Shown here: positions 7,544 to 15,365 of the stretch, piece by piece | Numbering within the stretch: the first letter of the stretch is position 1 | How the letters are laid out: every line of letters begins with the position of its first letter | The notes under the pieces: generated by a model | Told to the model about the DNA's origin: nothing | The model's input: only the letters and a program-made list of their open reading frames with translations | Database searches by the model: none | Translations under genes and position numbers: made by a program | DNA from: Arsenicibacter rosenii | GTDB taxonomy: Bacteria > Bacteroidota > Bacteroidia > Cytophagales > Spirosomataceae | Assembly (NCBI RefSeq): GCF_001870735.1 | Contig: NZ_MORL01000005.1 | Span: 331,736 to 395,735, forward strand | DNA: 64,000 nucleotides | Reading direction: 5' to 3'

Positions 7544-8515
7544 ATGCAATACAGAACCTTTGGGCGCACGGGCTGGCAAGTCAGTGAAATCGGCTACGGC
7601 ATGTGGGGCCTCGCCGGCTGGACCGGTGCCGAACGCGATGAAGTGGAACGCGCCCTTGACCGGTCTATTGAACTGGGCTGTAATTTCTTCGATACAGCCT
7701 GGGCCTATGCCGACGGTCTGAGCGAGACCATCCTGAACGGTACCATGAAACGGCACAGCGATAAACGCCTGTATGCCGCCACGAAAATCCCGCCGAAAAA
7801 CCGGAAGTGGCCATCAAAACCGGAGTTTTCCATCGACGACGTTTTCCCGGCCGATTATATTGTTGAGTATACCGAAAAAAGCCTGAAAAATCTGGGTGTC
7901 GAAACCATTGACCTGCAACAATTCCACGTCTGGGAAGATGGCTGGGCCGAACGCGATGAGTGGAAGGAAGCCATTCAGAAGCTGACCAAAGAAGGCAAAG
8001 TACAGGCGTGGGGTGTCTCGGTAAACCGCTGGGAGCCGGACAATTGCCTCAATACGCTGCGTACGGGACTGATCGATGCCGTCCAGGTAATTTATAACAT
8101 CTTTGACCAGAATCCGGAAGATCACCTGTTCCCGCTTTGCCGCGAACTGAACGTTGCTGTTATCGCCCGCGTACCGTTCGATGAAGGCACGCTGACAGGA
8201 ACCTTTACCAAAGAAACTACCTTCCCGGCCAACGACTGGCGGTCGACGTATTTCGTACCAGAAAACCTGAACTCCAGTGTTGATCATGCCGATGCGCTGA
8301 AACCGTTAGTACCGGCCGGCATGAGCATGGCCGAAATGGCACTGCGTTTTATTCTGAGCAATCCCGATGTAGCCACTACGATTCCGGGCATGCGGAAAAT
8401 CCGGAACGTTGAAGCCAACTGCGGCAGCAGCGACGGCGCGGGCCTGCCCGACGCACTGCTTCAGGAGCTGAAAGGCCACCGCTGGGACCGTACCCCGACG
8501 GAATGGAGTCAATAA
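7544..8515 (+). CDS. Aldo/keto reductase
   Basis: The 323-residue protein has the AKR TIM-barrel catalytic set: D50 (FFDTAW), Y55 (AWAYADG), K81 (AATK) and H127 (QQFHVWEDGW). It reduces aldehydes or ketones with NADPH; the substrate cannot be read from the sequence. The GVSVNRW and IPGMRKIRNVEAN segments are the usual cofactor-side strands. It is monocistronic, with a candidate promoter upstream and a long hairpin downstream facing the convergent flavin-binding gene. Confidence 0.92.
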   Translation: MQYRTFGRTGWQVSEIGYGMWGLAGWTGAERDEVERALDRSIELGCNFFDTAWAYADGLSETILNGTMKRHSDKRLYAATKIPPKNRKWPSKPEFSIDDVFPADYIVEYTEKSLKNLGVETIDLQQFHVWEDGWAERDEWKEAIQKLTKEGKVQAWGVSVNRWEPDNCLNTLRTGLIDAVQVIYNIFDQNPEDHLFPLCRELNVAVIARVPFDEGTLTGTFTKETTFPANDWRSTYFVPENLNSSVDHADALKPLVPAGMSMAEMALRFILSNPDVATTIPGMRKIRNVEANCGSSDGAGLPDALLQELKGHRWDRTPTEWSQ

Positions 8516-8583
8516 AACAGTAGAAATACCTTCTCTTCAGCGCTAAATCGGCGAAGGGCTACCAGACTACATACAATTACATG

Positions 8584-8651
8584 TTTACCACATAGCCACA
8601 TAGAGTTCATAAGAATAAAAATCTTTGTTTTCTATGTGGCTATGTGGTAAA
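8584..8651. repeat. 20-bp perfect inverted repeat with doubled-octamer arms, between convergent genes
   Basis: Left arm 8584-8603 (TTTACCACATAGCCACATAG), right arm 8632-8651 is its exact reverse complement, loop 28 bp. Each arm contains the octamer CTATGTGG twice plus TAAA. It sits in the 193-bp gap between the aldo/keto reductase (plus) and the flavin-binding protein (minus) and could end transcription from both sides. The build matches the hairpin at 2191-2245. The rest of the gap shows nothing. Confidence 0.9.
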
Positions 8652-8708
8652 AGTGTTTTATTGCTAAGCCCATTTCAAGGAAGGTAATACTGGCAAATAA
8701 GCAGTTTA

Positions 8709-9341
8709 TCAGCCTTTCAGATAATCCGGCAGCGGCACATCCTTGATCCGCTTTTCATCCGGCACCGGCGTGTGGTAGGTCAGCGATAGCGGCACCACTC
8801 CCGCCCAGTAAGGTAACGCCAGATCCTCAGGGTCATCGTTAACACCGCCCGTCCGCACTTTAGCCGATGCCTCTTCGATTGGTATGGCAATCACCATGGT
8901 CTTCTTCATTTCACTGGCATTCGGGTGGCGGGTATCGGCCCAGCGCCCCGGCATGATCTGCTCCGTAATCCGTTCCAGTGCCAGCCAGCTTTCCGCCTCA
9001 TCCTCAACCAGACGCGATTTACCAAATGCGACCACAGACCGGTAATTGACCGAATGACTGAATGCCGAACGGGCCAGAATCAGCCCGTCGATAAAGGTCA
9101 CGGCTACGCATACATGGACACCCTTAGCCAGTTCCCGAAAAAAATGACTTCCGACCGAGCCGTGGATATAGAGCGTGTCTTCAATCCGGCAAAAAGCGGT
9201 CGGGATAATAAACGGCTGTCCGTCGATGCAATAACTGATATGACATACCAGAGCAGCATCCAGAATCGGATAAATGGTTTCGGCATCGTGAGCACCGCGT
9301 TTTGGCAGGCGGGTAAGTTTAGTCCGCGAGGTATTCATCAT
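8709..9341 (-). CDS. Pyridoxamine 5'-phosphate oxidase-like flavin-nucleotide-binding protein
   Basis: The 210-residue protein has the split-barrel FMN-binding fold: LVCHISYCIDGQPFIIPT (first strands), LYIHGSVGSHFFRELAKG (FMN phosphate loop), and FSHSVNYRSVVAFGK. This is the Pyridox_ox_2 type, usually annotated flavin-nucleotide-binding protein, and may be a stress-linked flavin reductase rather than a PNPOx. It is divergent from a MocR-type regulator with an 86-bp shared promoter region, an arrangement in which the regulator often controls this gene. Confidence 0.85.
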   Translation of the reverse strand: MMNTSRTKLTRLPKRGAHDAETIYPILDAALVCHISYCIDGQPFIIPTAFCRIEDTLYIHGSVGSHFFRELAKGVHVCVAVTFIDGLILARSAFSHSVNYRSVVAFGKSRLVEDEAESWLALERITEQIMPGRWADTRHPNASEMKKTMVIAIPIEEASAKVRTGGVNDDPEDLALPYWAGVVPLSLTYHTPVPDEKRIKDVPLPDYLKG

Positions 9342-9379
9342 CGTTGTATTTGTTTTGATGCCACAAAACTATTTCTTTG

Positions 9380-9424
9380 CCGGACTACTACAGGCTACCA
9401 GTTTTTAAACAGTTGATAGTCCGG
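9380..9424. promoter_or_regulatory. Candidate MocR operator: inverted repeat in divergent promoter region
   Basis: CCGGACTA (9380-9387) and TAGTCCGG (9417-9424) are exact reverse complements, 29 bp apart, in the 86-bp gap between the flavin-binding gene and the MocR gene. The second arm ends three bases before the regulator start codon. MocR proteins bind paired sites in such gaps; the assignment is inference. Confidence 0.4.
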
Positions 9425-9427
9425 TTT

Positions 9428-10906
9428 ATGCTACCTTATAAAACCCTGATCCCACTCGACCGGCAATCGGCAACGCTGATTACTACCCAGATTGCCAACA
9501 CATTGATCCGGCTGATCCGGCAGGGTATTCTGCCGGCCAATACCAAGTTGCCTGGCAGCCGCGCTATGGCCGGCTTGCTGGGGGTGCACCGGAAAACGGT
9601 TATTACCGCTTTCGATGAACTGACGGCCCAGGGATGGCTCGTGCAGCAGCCTGCACGGGGCACATTCGTCAGCAGTGAACTACCCGACATCGCCCCCCGT
9701 CAGCTGACCGGCACACCCGCTTCGGCCGGTCTTGCCACAACCACCGGATACTCGTTCCGCATTCGGGAGCAGCTGACACTTCCGGTCCTCAAAAACACAA
9801 ACATGCTGATGTTCGACGACGGCTTTCCCGACGTCCGGCTGGCTCCCACCGCGCAACTCGCCCGAAATTACCGGAACGTGCTACAGCGTAGTTTTCAGCA
9901 ACGGTTACTGGGATATGCTGATACCAACGGTGACCTTTTTTTCCGGCAACAGCTCGCGCATTACCTGCACGACAGCCGGGGTATTCCGGCCTCGCCTGAG
10001 CATATCTTCACAACGCGGGGCAGCGTCATGGCCATTTATCTGCTGGCTCAGATTCTGCTGCAACCCAATGATATAGTGGTGGTAGGTAAGCCGAACTACC
10101 GGTCGGCCAACCTCATTTTTGCGGAGCGCGGCGCTACGTTGATTCACCTCCCCGTGGATACGCACGGACTGGATATAGATGCCCTGGAAGCACAGTGCCG
10201 GCAGCAGCCGGTCCGGATGGTGTTTGTTACTCCCCACCATCATCACCCGACGACCGTAACCCTCAGCGCCGAGCGCCGGATCCGGTTGCTGCAACTGGCC
10301 GAACACTACGGGTTTGTGGTTCTGGAAGATGACTATGATTACGATTTCCACTACGCCAGCAGCCCGATTCTGCCGCTGGCAAGCGCTGATGCGGCCGGTA
10401 TGGTGGTCTACATCGGGTCATTTACCAAGTCGATTGCCCCCGCCTTCCGGGTCGGCTATGTGGTGGCGCCGCCAAACCTCATCGAAGCCCTGGGCTATTA
10501 CCGGCGGATTATTGACCGGCAGGGAGATACAGTGCTGGAACAGGCCATTGCCGAAATGCTGGCTGAAGGCGACATCCAGCGGCACCTGAAAAAAGCACAG
10601 AAGATTTATCAGCAGCGGCGTGATGTATTCTGCGGACTCCTCCGCGACCGCCTCGGCGATGCGGTTTCGTTTACCATCCCCGATGGCGGAATGGCGGTCT
10701 GGACACGCTTCAACGACAGGATTGATCTGACCGCTTTGGCGGCGGCGTGCCACAAACAGGGACTGATCATTGGCAACGGACGTTTTTACCAACCCGACGA
10801 GCCCGTGGTCCATCACACACGGTTAGGCTTTGCGTCGTCAACGCCGGAAGAAATGGAGCAGGGAACACACATTATCCAGAAAGTATTGGCTACCTTAGTA
10901 CCCTGA
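9428..10906 (+). CDS. MocR/PdxR-type regulator: GntR helix-turn-helix fused to aminotransferase domain
   Basis: From ATG 9428 the protein has 492 residues. Residues about 15-85 are a GntR winged helix (LPGSRAMAGLLGVHRKTV, then the wing GTFVSSELP). Residues about 110-492 are a fold type I aminotransferase with the PLP lysine K334 in IGSFTKSIAPAFRVG and the cofactor Asp in LEDDYDYDF. MocR proteins sense PLP or its adducts. The frame is open to TTG 9377, but the helix-turn-helix begins at the usual distance from the ATG. It is divergent from a flavin/pyridoxamine oxidase-like gene, its likely target. Confidence 0.9.
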   Translation: MLPYKTLIPLDRQSATLITTQIANTLIRLIRQGILPANTKLPGSRAMAGLLGVHRKTVITAFDELTAQGWLVQQPARGTFVSSELPDIAPRQLTGTPASAGLATTTGYSFRIREQLTLPVLKNTNMLMFDDGFPDVRLAPTAQLARNYRNVLQRSFQQRLLGYADTNGDLFFRQQLAHYLHDSRGIPASPEHIFTTRGSVMAIYLLAQILLQPNDIVVVGKPNYRSANLIFAERGATLIHLPVDTHGLDIDALEAQCRQQPVRMVFVTPHHHHPTTVTLSAERRIRLLQLAEHYGFVVLEDDYDYDFHYASSPILPLASADAAGMVVYIGSFTKSIAPAFRVGYVVAPPNLIEALGYYRRIIDRQGDTVLEQAIAEMLAEGDIQRHLKKAQKIYQQRRDVFCGLLRDRLGDAVSFTIPDGGMAVWTRFNDRIDLTALAAACHKQGLIIGNGRFYQPDEPVVHHTRLGFASSTPEEMEQGTHIIQKVLATLVP

Positions 10907-10932
10907 TTTTACCCCAAATCCTGACTTTTGTT

Positions 10933-10948
10933 GACGCAGGAATGCGTC
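10933..10948 (+). terminator. Weak hairpin between MocR and VOC genes
   Basis: GACGCA and TGCGTC form a 6-bp stem with a GGAA loop, followed by GGTTTTACC. It is weak as a terminator but is the only candidate between the MocR stop and the next start. Confidence 0.35.
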
Positions 10949-10958
10949 GGTTTTACCC

Positions 10959-11399
10959 ATGAAAAAATTCCTCTTTGCTGTCCTGATGCTGACCGGCAGT
11001 CTGGCGTTCGGCCAGGACAAACTTGGCTTTACCGGACATAATCACGTGGCGCTGCACGTAAAAGACATTCAGACCAGTGCAAAATTCTACCAGGAAGTGG
11101 TCGGTATGAAGCCGATCGACGTGCCCCCTAGCCTGAAAGGCCGCCGGTTCTGGTTTGACCTCGGCAACGGTCAGCAGCTGCACCTGCTCGACGGCCGGAC
11201 CGAAACCATTGTCCACGACCGCAACGGCAGCCACATTGCCCTGTTTGTTGAGTCGATGGATAAAGCCGAAGCGTTTCTGAAAAAACAGAATATCCAGTAC
11301 CACAAGCAGGTACGGGTAGATGGGGTCCCGCAGATCTATTTCTCGGATCCGGACGGGTACCTCCTCGAAATCAACGGCGATACCCGCACGAAACTGTAG
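10959..11399 (+). CDS. Exported glyoxalase/VOC-superfamily protein
   Basis: The 146-residue protein starts with a signal peptide (MKKFLFAVLMLTGSLAFGQ) and is then a single VOC domain of two beta-alpha-beta-beta-beta units: GHNHVALHVKDIQTSAKFY (His metal ligand), GSHIALFVESMDKAE, and YFSDPDGYLLEING (Glu ligand). Export is uncommon for this superfamily and recurs in Cytophagales. The substrate is unknown. It converges with the GH28 gene with a 6-bp gap. Confidence 0.85.
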   Translation: MKKFLFAVLMLTGSLAFGQDKLGFTGHNHVALHVKDIQTSAKFYQEVVGMKPIDVPPSLKGRRFWFDLGNGQQLHLLDGRTETIVHDRNGSHIALFVESMDKAEAFLKKQNIQYHKQVRVDGVPQIYFSDPDGYLLEINGDTRTKL

Positions 11400-11405
11400 C
11401 CTCCT

Positions 11406-12734
11406 CTACTTAACGGGCTGCTGATTGACCAACACATTTCTGAGCGTGAACCCCTTAACGATGTCTTTGTTAACGGCCCCGTTTTTGGCTTCGATGGTCA
11501 GATTATCGAAGACAAAATCCGAGAGGTGGTTATTTTCGTTGATGGCCACATCGAAGAATATCTGACAGGTTAACCTGATGTTTTTCAGGCTGATGTGCCG
11601 GCAGTATTCATGCGGCGGATCCTGCCGGCCCTGCAAATCGAAAAACTGCGTCCATGGCTTTACGTACAGCAGGCTTTTGGCCTGACCCGTTATATTGTCG
11701 ACCGTTACATATTCGTACAGTTGCGGCGTATCAGGGCGCATTTTGAGCCACAGTACCCGTTCAGCCTGATTGACGTGGCAGTTACGCATCACGATGTTTT
11801 TGTTGTGGATGGCCTCGCTGCCGCAGGTCAGCGCCGAGTGGCAATACCCGAAGTGGCAGTTTTCGATGATAATATTCGTGTTTTCACCGTTGTTTGGCAC
11901 CAGATCGGCCCACGGTCCTTTCCCGCCTTTCAGCGCAATGGCATCATCATTGACCGACAGGTAGCAGCGGCTGACCAGTACATTGGAGCAATTGTCCAGA
12001 TCAATGGCGTCGGTGCTCGGGGCTTTCACCGGCTGGTACGGCGAGAAAATGTGCAGATTCAGGAGCTTAACGTTGTTACACTGGTAGAAATGGTTTGTCC
12101 AGAAACCGGAGTTGTGCAGTTTTACATCTTGCATCTGCACATTGTTTGATTTCCAGACGAACACCAGGCGCGGCCGTGAGACCTCCAGATTGGTACAGTT
12201 CGGATTTTCTTTGCGACGTGCCCAGAACGCCTCCCAGTAGCGCAGACCGTTCCCGTCGATCTTGCCTTTGCCCGTAATCGTAAAACCGTCGACCTGATAC
12301 ACGTTTACCAGCGCCGCGAAATAGTCGAGGCTCTGTCCCTCCATCCGGGACGGTATTTTGGGGTAATTTTTGATCTCGTCCGAACCTTTCAGCACAGCCC
12401 CTTCGGCCAGGTACAGGTGTGTTTTAGGTTTAAAGAATAAGGCTCCGCTCAGGTAAGTCCCCTGCGGAATGACTACGACACCGCCCCCCTGCTGTGAAGC
12501 CGCATCAATTGTTTTCTGAATTACCGTCGTCTGAAGCACCGTACTATCGCCGACGGCACCGAAGCGGGTAATCACATATTGCTTCCCCAGCTTCGACAGC
12601 GGGATTTTTGTGGTGTCTGAAAACCAGGCGGGTATCCTGCTCCCATCCGGAAAAACGTTCGCCGGTTTCGTTTGTGCAAAAAGTACCTGATGAAATAGAA
12701 GAATACCGATGATTGCAATGAATTTTTTCGACAT
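11406..12734 (-). CDS. Glycoside hydrolase family 28 (polygalacturonase-like)
   Basis: A 442-residue secreted right-handed beta-helix enzyme acting on pectic polymers. Signal peptide: MSKKFIAIIGILLFHQVLFA. GH28 acidic residues are in STDAIDLDNC and VNDDAIALKGG, the third motif reads CGSEAI, and the RxK-like motif is ERVLWLKMRP. It is likely exo-acting by its similarity to Bacteroidetes oligogalacturonidases, an inference. The frame stays open upstream to 12905, but that extension overlaps the divergent thioredoxin gene and has no signal peptide. Pectin carries ferulate esters, giving a possible link to the hydroxycinnamate genes nearby. Confidence 0.88.
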   Translation of the reverse strand: MSKKFIAIIGILLFHQVLFAQTKPANVFPDGSRIPAWFSDTTKIPLSKLGKQYVITRFGAVGDSTVLQTTVIQKTIDAASQQGGGVVVIPQGTYLSGALFFKPKTHLYLAEGAVLKGSDEIKNYPKIPSRMEGQSLDYFAALVNVYQVDGFTITGKGKIDGNGLRYWEAFWARRKENPNCTNLEVSRPRLVFVWKSNNVQMQDVKLHNSGFWTNHFYQCNNVKLLNLHIFSPYQPVKAPSTDAIDLDNCSNVLVSRCYLSVNDDAIALKGGKGPWADLVPNNGENTNIIIENCHFGYCHSALTCGSEAIHNKNIVMRNCHVNQAERVLWLKMRPDTPQLYEYVTVDNITGQAKSLLYVKPWTQFFDLQGRQDPPHEYCRHISLKNIRLTCQIFFDVAINENNHLSDFVFDNLTIEAKNGAVNKDIVKGFTLRNVLVNQQPVK

Positions 12735-12804
12735 TTTTGATCTTATAATAGCAGAAAGACAAACAGCTGGATAAAAGTACATAATTCTAATCCGGTCTTT
12801 TACC

Positions 12805-13506
12805 ATGAAATCAATATTCACCTTCCTTTTTCTCGGCCTGACGGCAGCTTGTTTCGCCCAGTCGCCGGTTTTGCTGACTACCGACCGGGCCGATTCGCTA
12901 CTCAAGGCGATGCCGGCTATTCAGTTGCTGGACGTCCGGACTGCCGGTGAATACGCCAACGGTCACCTGAGCCACTCGACCAACATTGATGTGCGCGATG
13001 AAGCCTTTCTGGCCAAAGTTAAACAGCTTGACCCCAACAAACCGGTGCTGGTTTACTGCCTCGCCGGTAGCCGCAGCGCTAAAGCCGCCGGTCTGATGGC
13101 CAGCGCAGGCTTTAAGTCTGTGTATGACATGCAGGGTGGTTTTGCGAAGTGGACGGCCGCCAACAAGCCTGTCGAAGGCGGCAAGGAAGCGCCGGCGGGC
13201 GCAATGACACCGGAGGCATTCCAGAAACTAACGGCCTCGGCCAAACCCGTCCTGATCGACTTTTATGCCCCGTGGTGTGCACCCTGCCAGAAAATGTTGC
13301 CGACCGTGAATAAGCTGAAAGCCGAATTAGCGGATAAAGTGACGATTGTAACGATTGATTACGACAAAAACCGGCAACTGGCCCAGCAGCTCGGTGTCGA
13401 TGAAATTCCTACGTTCCTGATGTACAAGGAGTCGAAAATCAAATGGCGGGGTATCGGCTACATGGACGAAGCTATGTTCCGCAAAACGATCGACGAGTAT
13501 AAATAA
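12805..13506 (+). CDS. Exported rhodanese-thioredoxin fusion protein
   Basis: The 233-residue protein has a signal peptide (ending CFAQS), a rhodanese domain (about 25-120; active-site C85 in YCLAGSRS) and a thioredoxin domain (about 130-233; C158/C161 in APWCAPCQ, cis-Pro in EIPTF). It would act in the periplasm on disulfides, with the rhodanese part handling persulfide sulfur; how the domains cooperate is not known. It is divergent from GH28 and followed by a strong hairpin. Confidence 0.88.
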   Translation: MKSIFTFLFLGLTAACFAQSPVLLTTDRADSLLKAMPAIQLLDVRTAGEYANGHLSHSTNIDVRDEAFLAKVKQLDPNKPVLVYCLAGSRSAKAAGLMASAGFKSVYDMQGGFAKWTAANKPVEGGKEAPAGAMTPEAFQKLTASAKPVLIDFYAPWCAPCQKMLPTVNKLKAELADKVTIVTIDYDKNRQLAQQLGVDEIPTFLMYKESKIKWRGIGYMDEAMFRKTIDEYK

Positions 13507-13510
13507 CACC

Positions 13511-13539
13511 GGTGGCGCGGAATGGTCTTCCGCGCCACC
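13511..13539 (+). terminator. Strong hairpin after the rhodanese-thioredoxin gene
   Basis: GGTGGCGCGGAA (13511-13522) pairs perfectly with TTCCGCGCCACC (13528-13539) around a five-base loop, starting 5 bp after the stop codon. The T-tract behind it is poor (GCTTTGCCCTT). Its position rules out GTG 13512 as the start of the AraC gene. Confidence 0.7.
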
Positions 13540-13556
13540 GCTTTGCCCTTGTCCGG

Positions 13557-14447
13557 ATGCCGGTCCCCAAGCTCAACCCCTCTCAGTTTGATGAGTATTT
13601 GTTCGGTACCTGGAAGCCGACGGTTTCGGGTTTTTACGAACGCTTTCACATTGAGCGGATCGAAAACTACAAGGCTCATCTCAAACTACCGGTACTTCCC
13701 CACCGGCGGTCTGTCTACTTTTTCATTTTCGTCACCAAAGGGTTGGCTGTCCGTAGCAAAGGGCTAACCCGGTACGAGGTTGGTCCGGGCATGCTTTTTT
13801 GTCTGGCCGCCGACCAGATCACCTCGCTCGAGGCAATCTCTGATGATGTCGAAGGCTTTTATTGCCATTTCCGGCCCGAACTTTTTCACCATGCCCATTT
13901 ACCGGTTAATCTCGAACAGGAGTTTCCTTTTTTTAGCCTGACCGCCGATCAACCGCTTATTTGCGTTCCGCAGTCTGACCGCCTCTGTGCCCTGCTCGAC
14001 ATACTCCTGGCGGAACGGCTACGTAATGACCCGGCAAGAATTCGCTTAGTAGCCCTTTACCTGACCGCCCTTCTTACCGAACTCAACCACCTTAACCAGT
14101 CCTTACCGGCCACTTCCCCAACGGCTGCCGCGGCGCTGACTCAGCGCTACAAACGGTTGCTGAGCGAACGGATTTATGAGAAAAATACCGTCAGCGAACT
14201 TGCCGCTATTTTAGGAATTTCGGCGAACCACCTCAACAAATGTGTCAAGTCTACAACAGGCAAATCAGCCCATGAGCTGCTGGAAGACATCCGCATTCTG
14301 GAGGCAAAAGTCCTGCTGAAACAAACCAGGCTGCCGGTTGCCGACATTGCCTTCAAAATCGGCGGCTTCGACCCGAGTGACTTCGCCCGTTTTTTTAAGA
14401 CTAAAACCGGTTTATCGCCGAAATCGTACCGCAATCTGCCGGAATGA
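13557..14447 (+). CDS. AraC-family transcriptional regulator
   Basis: A 296-residue protein. The N-terminal half (to about 165) is a cupin-like ligand-binding domain (PHRRSVYFFIFVTKG, YEVGPGMLFCLAADQI). The C-terminal ~95 residues hold two helix-turn-helix motifs: TVSELAAILGISANHLNKC and LPVADIAFKIGGFDPSDFAR, ending in the usual FFKTKTGLSPKSYR. The start at 13557 is preferred since the longer frame begins inside a hairpin. It lies 96 bp upstream of the hydroxycinnamate gene set on the same strand and is the obvious candidate regulator; its ligand is unknown. Confidence 0.88.
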   Translation: MPVPKLNPSQFDEYLFGTWKPTVSGFYERFHIERIENYKAHLKLPVLPHRRSVYFFIFVTKGLAVRSKGLTRYEVGPGMLFCLAADQITSLEAISDDVEGFYCHFRPELFHHAHLPVNLEQEFPFFSLTADQPLICVPQSDRLCALLDILLAERLRNDPARIRLVALYLTALLTELNHLNQSLPATSPTAAAALTQRYKRLLSERIYEKNTVSELAAILGISANHLNKCVKSTTGKSAHELLEDIRILEAKVLLKQTRLPVADIAFKIGGFDPSDFARFFKTKTGLSPKSYRNLPE

Positions 14448-14502
14448 TTGGTTTTGCATAGTCTACATTGCCTTTTCCCTACCCAACTTACCCTCATAAG
14501 TC

Positions 14503-14510
14503 TAAGTTTG
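14503..14510 (+). promoter_or_regulatory. Candidate -7 element for the hydroxycinnamate operon
   Basis: TAAGTTTG matches the Bacteroidetes -7 consensus TAnnTTTG, 33 bp before the crotonase start. No TTTG is found at the expected -33 spacing, which would suit a promoter needing an activator such as the upstream AraC protein. Confidence 0.4.
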
Positions 14511-14543
14511 TATTGAAATAAATCAATTACCCTGATTTAATTG

Positions 14544-15329
14544 ATGCAATTACCAGTTCCCTTAACCTCTTCTATTTTACTGGAAATCAAAGAAAACATC
14601 TTGCTTATCGGGCTGAACAGGCCCGATAAGCGAAATGCCTTCAATGATGAATTGATTCTGGGCCTCGAACAAGTGTTTGAGCACATTCCGCCCAATATCC
14701 GCTGCGCAGTTATTTATGGTATCGGCAAACACTTTTCGGCCGGTCTCGATCTTTCTGAGTTGACAGAACGGGATGCCATTCAAGGCATTTTTCACTCCAG
14801 AATGTGGCATCGTGTGCTGGATAAAGTCCAGTTCGGGCCAGTACCGGTGCTGGCTATTCTGCACGGGGCTGTTGTCGGCGGTGGTCTGGAGCTGGCGGCT
14901 GCCTGTCATATCCGCGTTGCCGAAAACACTGCTTTTTATGCGTTACCCGAAGGGCAGCGGGGCATATTCGTTGGCGGCGGGGCTTCGGTTCGTCTGCCGA
15001 AACTGATCGGTATCGCCCGCATGACCGATATGATGTTGACTGGTCGCGTCTATCAGGCTGACGAAGGTGAACGCATCGGCATGGCTCAGTACCTTGTTGA
15101 GGCAGGCTCGGGCCTGGAAAAAGGCATGGAGCTGGCCCGGAAAATCGCGGCCAATACCGGTATGACCAATTATGCGCTCACGCAGGTATTGCCGCGCATC
15201 GCTGATTCCGGACAACAGGAAGGGCTGCTGCTTGAAAGCCTGATGGCTGCCATTGCCCAAAGTGCGCCGGAAGCCAAGCAACGCCTCCATGATTTTCTGG
15301 AAGGGCGGGCTAAAAAAGCCGGAGAATGA
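14544..15329 (+). CDS. Enoyl-CoA hydratase/isomerase (crotonase), hydroxycinnamate pathway
   Basis: A crotonase-fold protein of 261 residues from ATG 14544. Oxyanion-hole segments are HFSAGLDLSEL and LHGAVVGGGLELAAA; a Glu occurs in ALPEGQRGIF. The HSRMWHRVLDKVQFG and EGQRGIFVGGGASVRLP segments resemble the crotonase encoded beside feruloyl-CoA synthase in beta-proteobacteria, and differ from the vanillin-forming Ech enzyme. The likely role is hydration of feruloyl- or coumaroyl-CoA to the 3-hydroxyacyl-CoA. It is the first gene of a same-strand set with short gaps. Confidence 0.82.
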   Translation: MQLPVPLTSSILLEIKENILLIGLNRPDKRNAFNDELILGLEQVFEHIPPNIRCAVIYGIGKHFSAGLDLSELTERDAIQGIFHSRMWHRVLDKVQFGPVPVLAILHGAVVGGGLELAAACHIRVAENTAFYALPEGQRGIFVGGGASVRLPKLIGIARMTDMMLTGRVYQADEGERIGMAQYLVEAGSGLEKGMELARKIAANTGMTNYALTQVLPRIADSGQQEGLLLESLMAAIAQSAPEAKQRLHDFLEGRAKKAGE

Positions 15330-15365
15330 TCTCTCCTTCAGTGTCGGACTTTTACTATAAATCGC

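Noticed and set aside
12735-12905. N-terminal extension of the GH28 ORF to 499 residues
   Set aside because: It overlaps the divergent rhodanese-thioredoxin gene and lacks a signal peptide, while the internal Met at 12734 starts a clear one.
13512-13556. GTG 13512 as start of the AraC-family gene
   Set aside because: The codon lies inside the perfect hairpin after the upstream gene; ATG 13557 gives a normal N-terminus.
14544-15329. Vanillin-forming hydratase/lyase (Ech)
   Set aside because: Key segments (HSRMWHRVLDKVQFG, EGQRGIFVGGG) match the other crotonase type found with beta-ketoacyl-CoA hydrolase, and no vanillin dehydrogenase gene is present.
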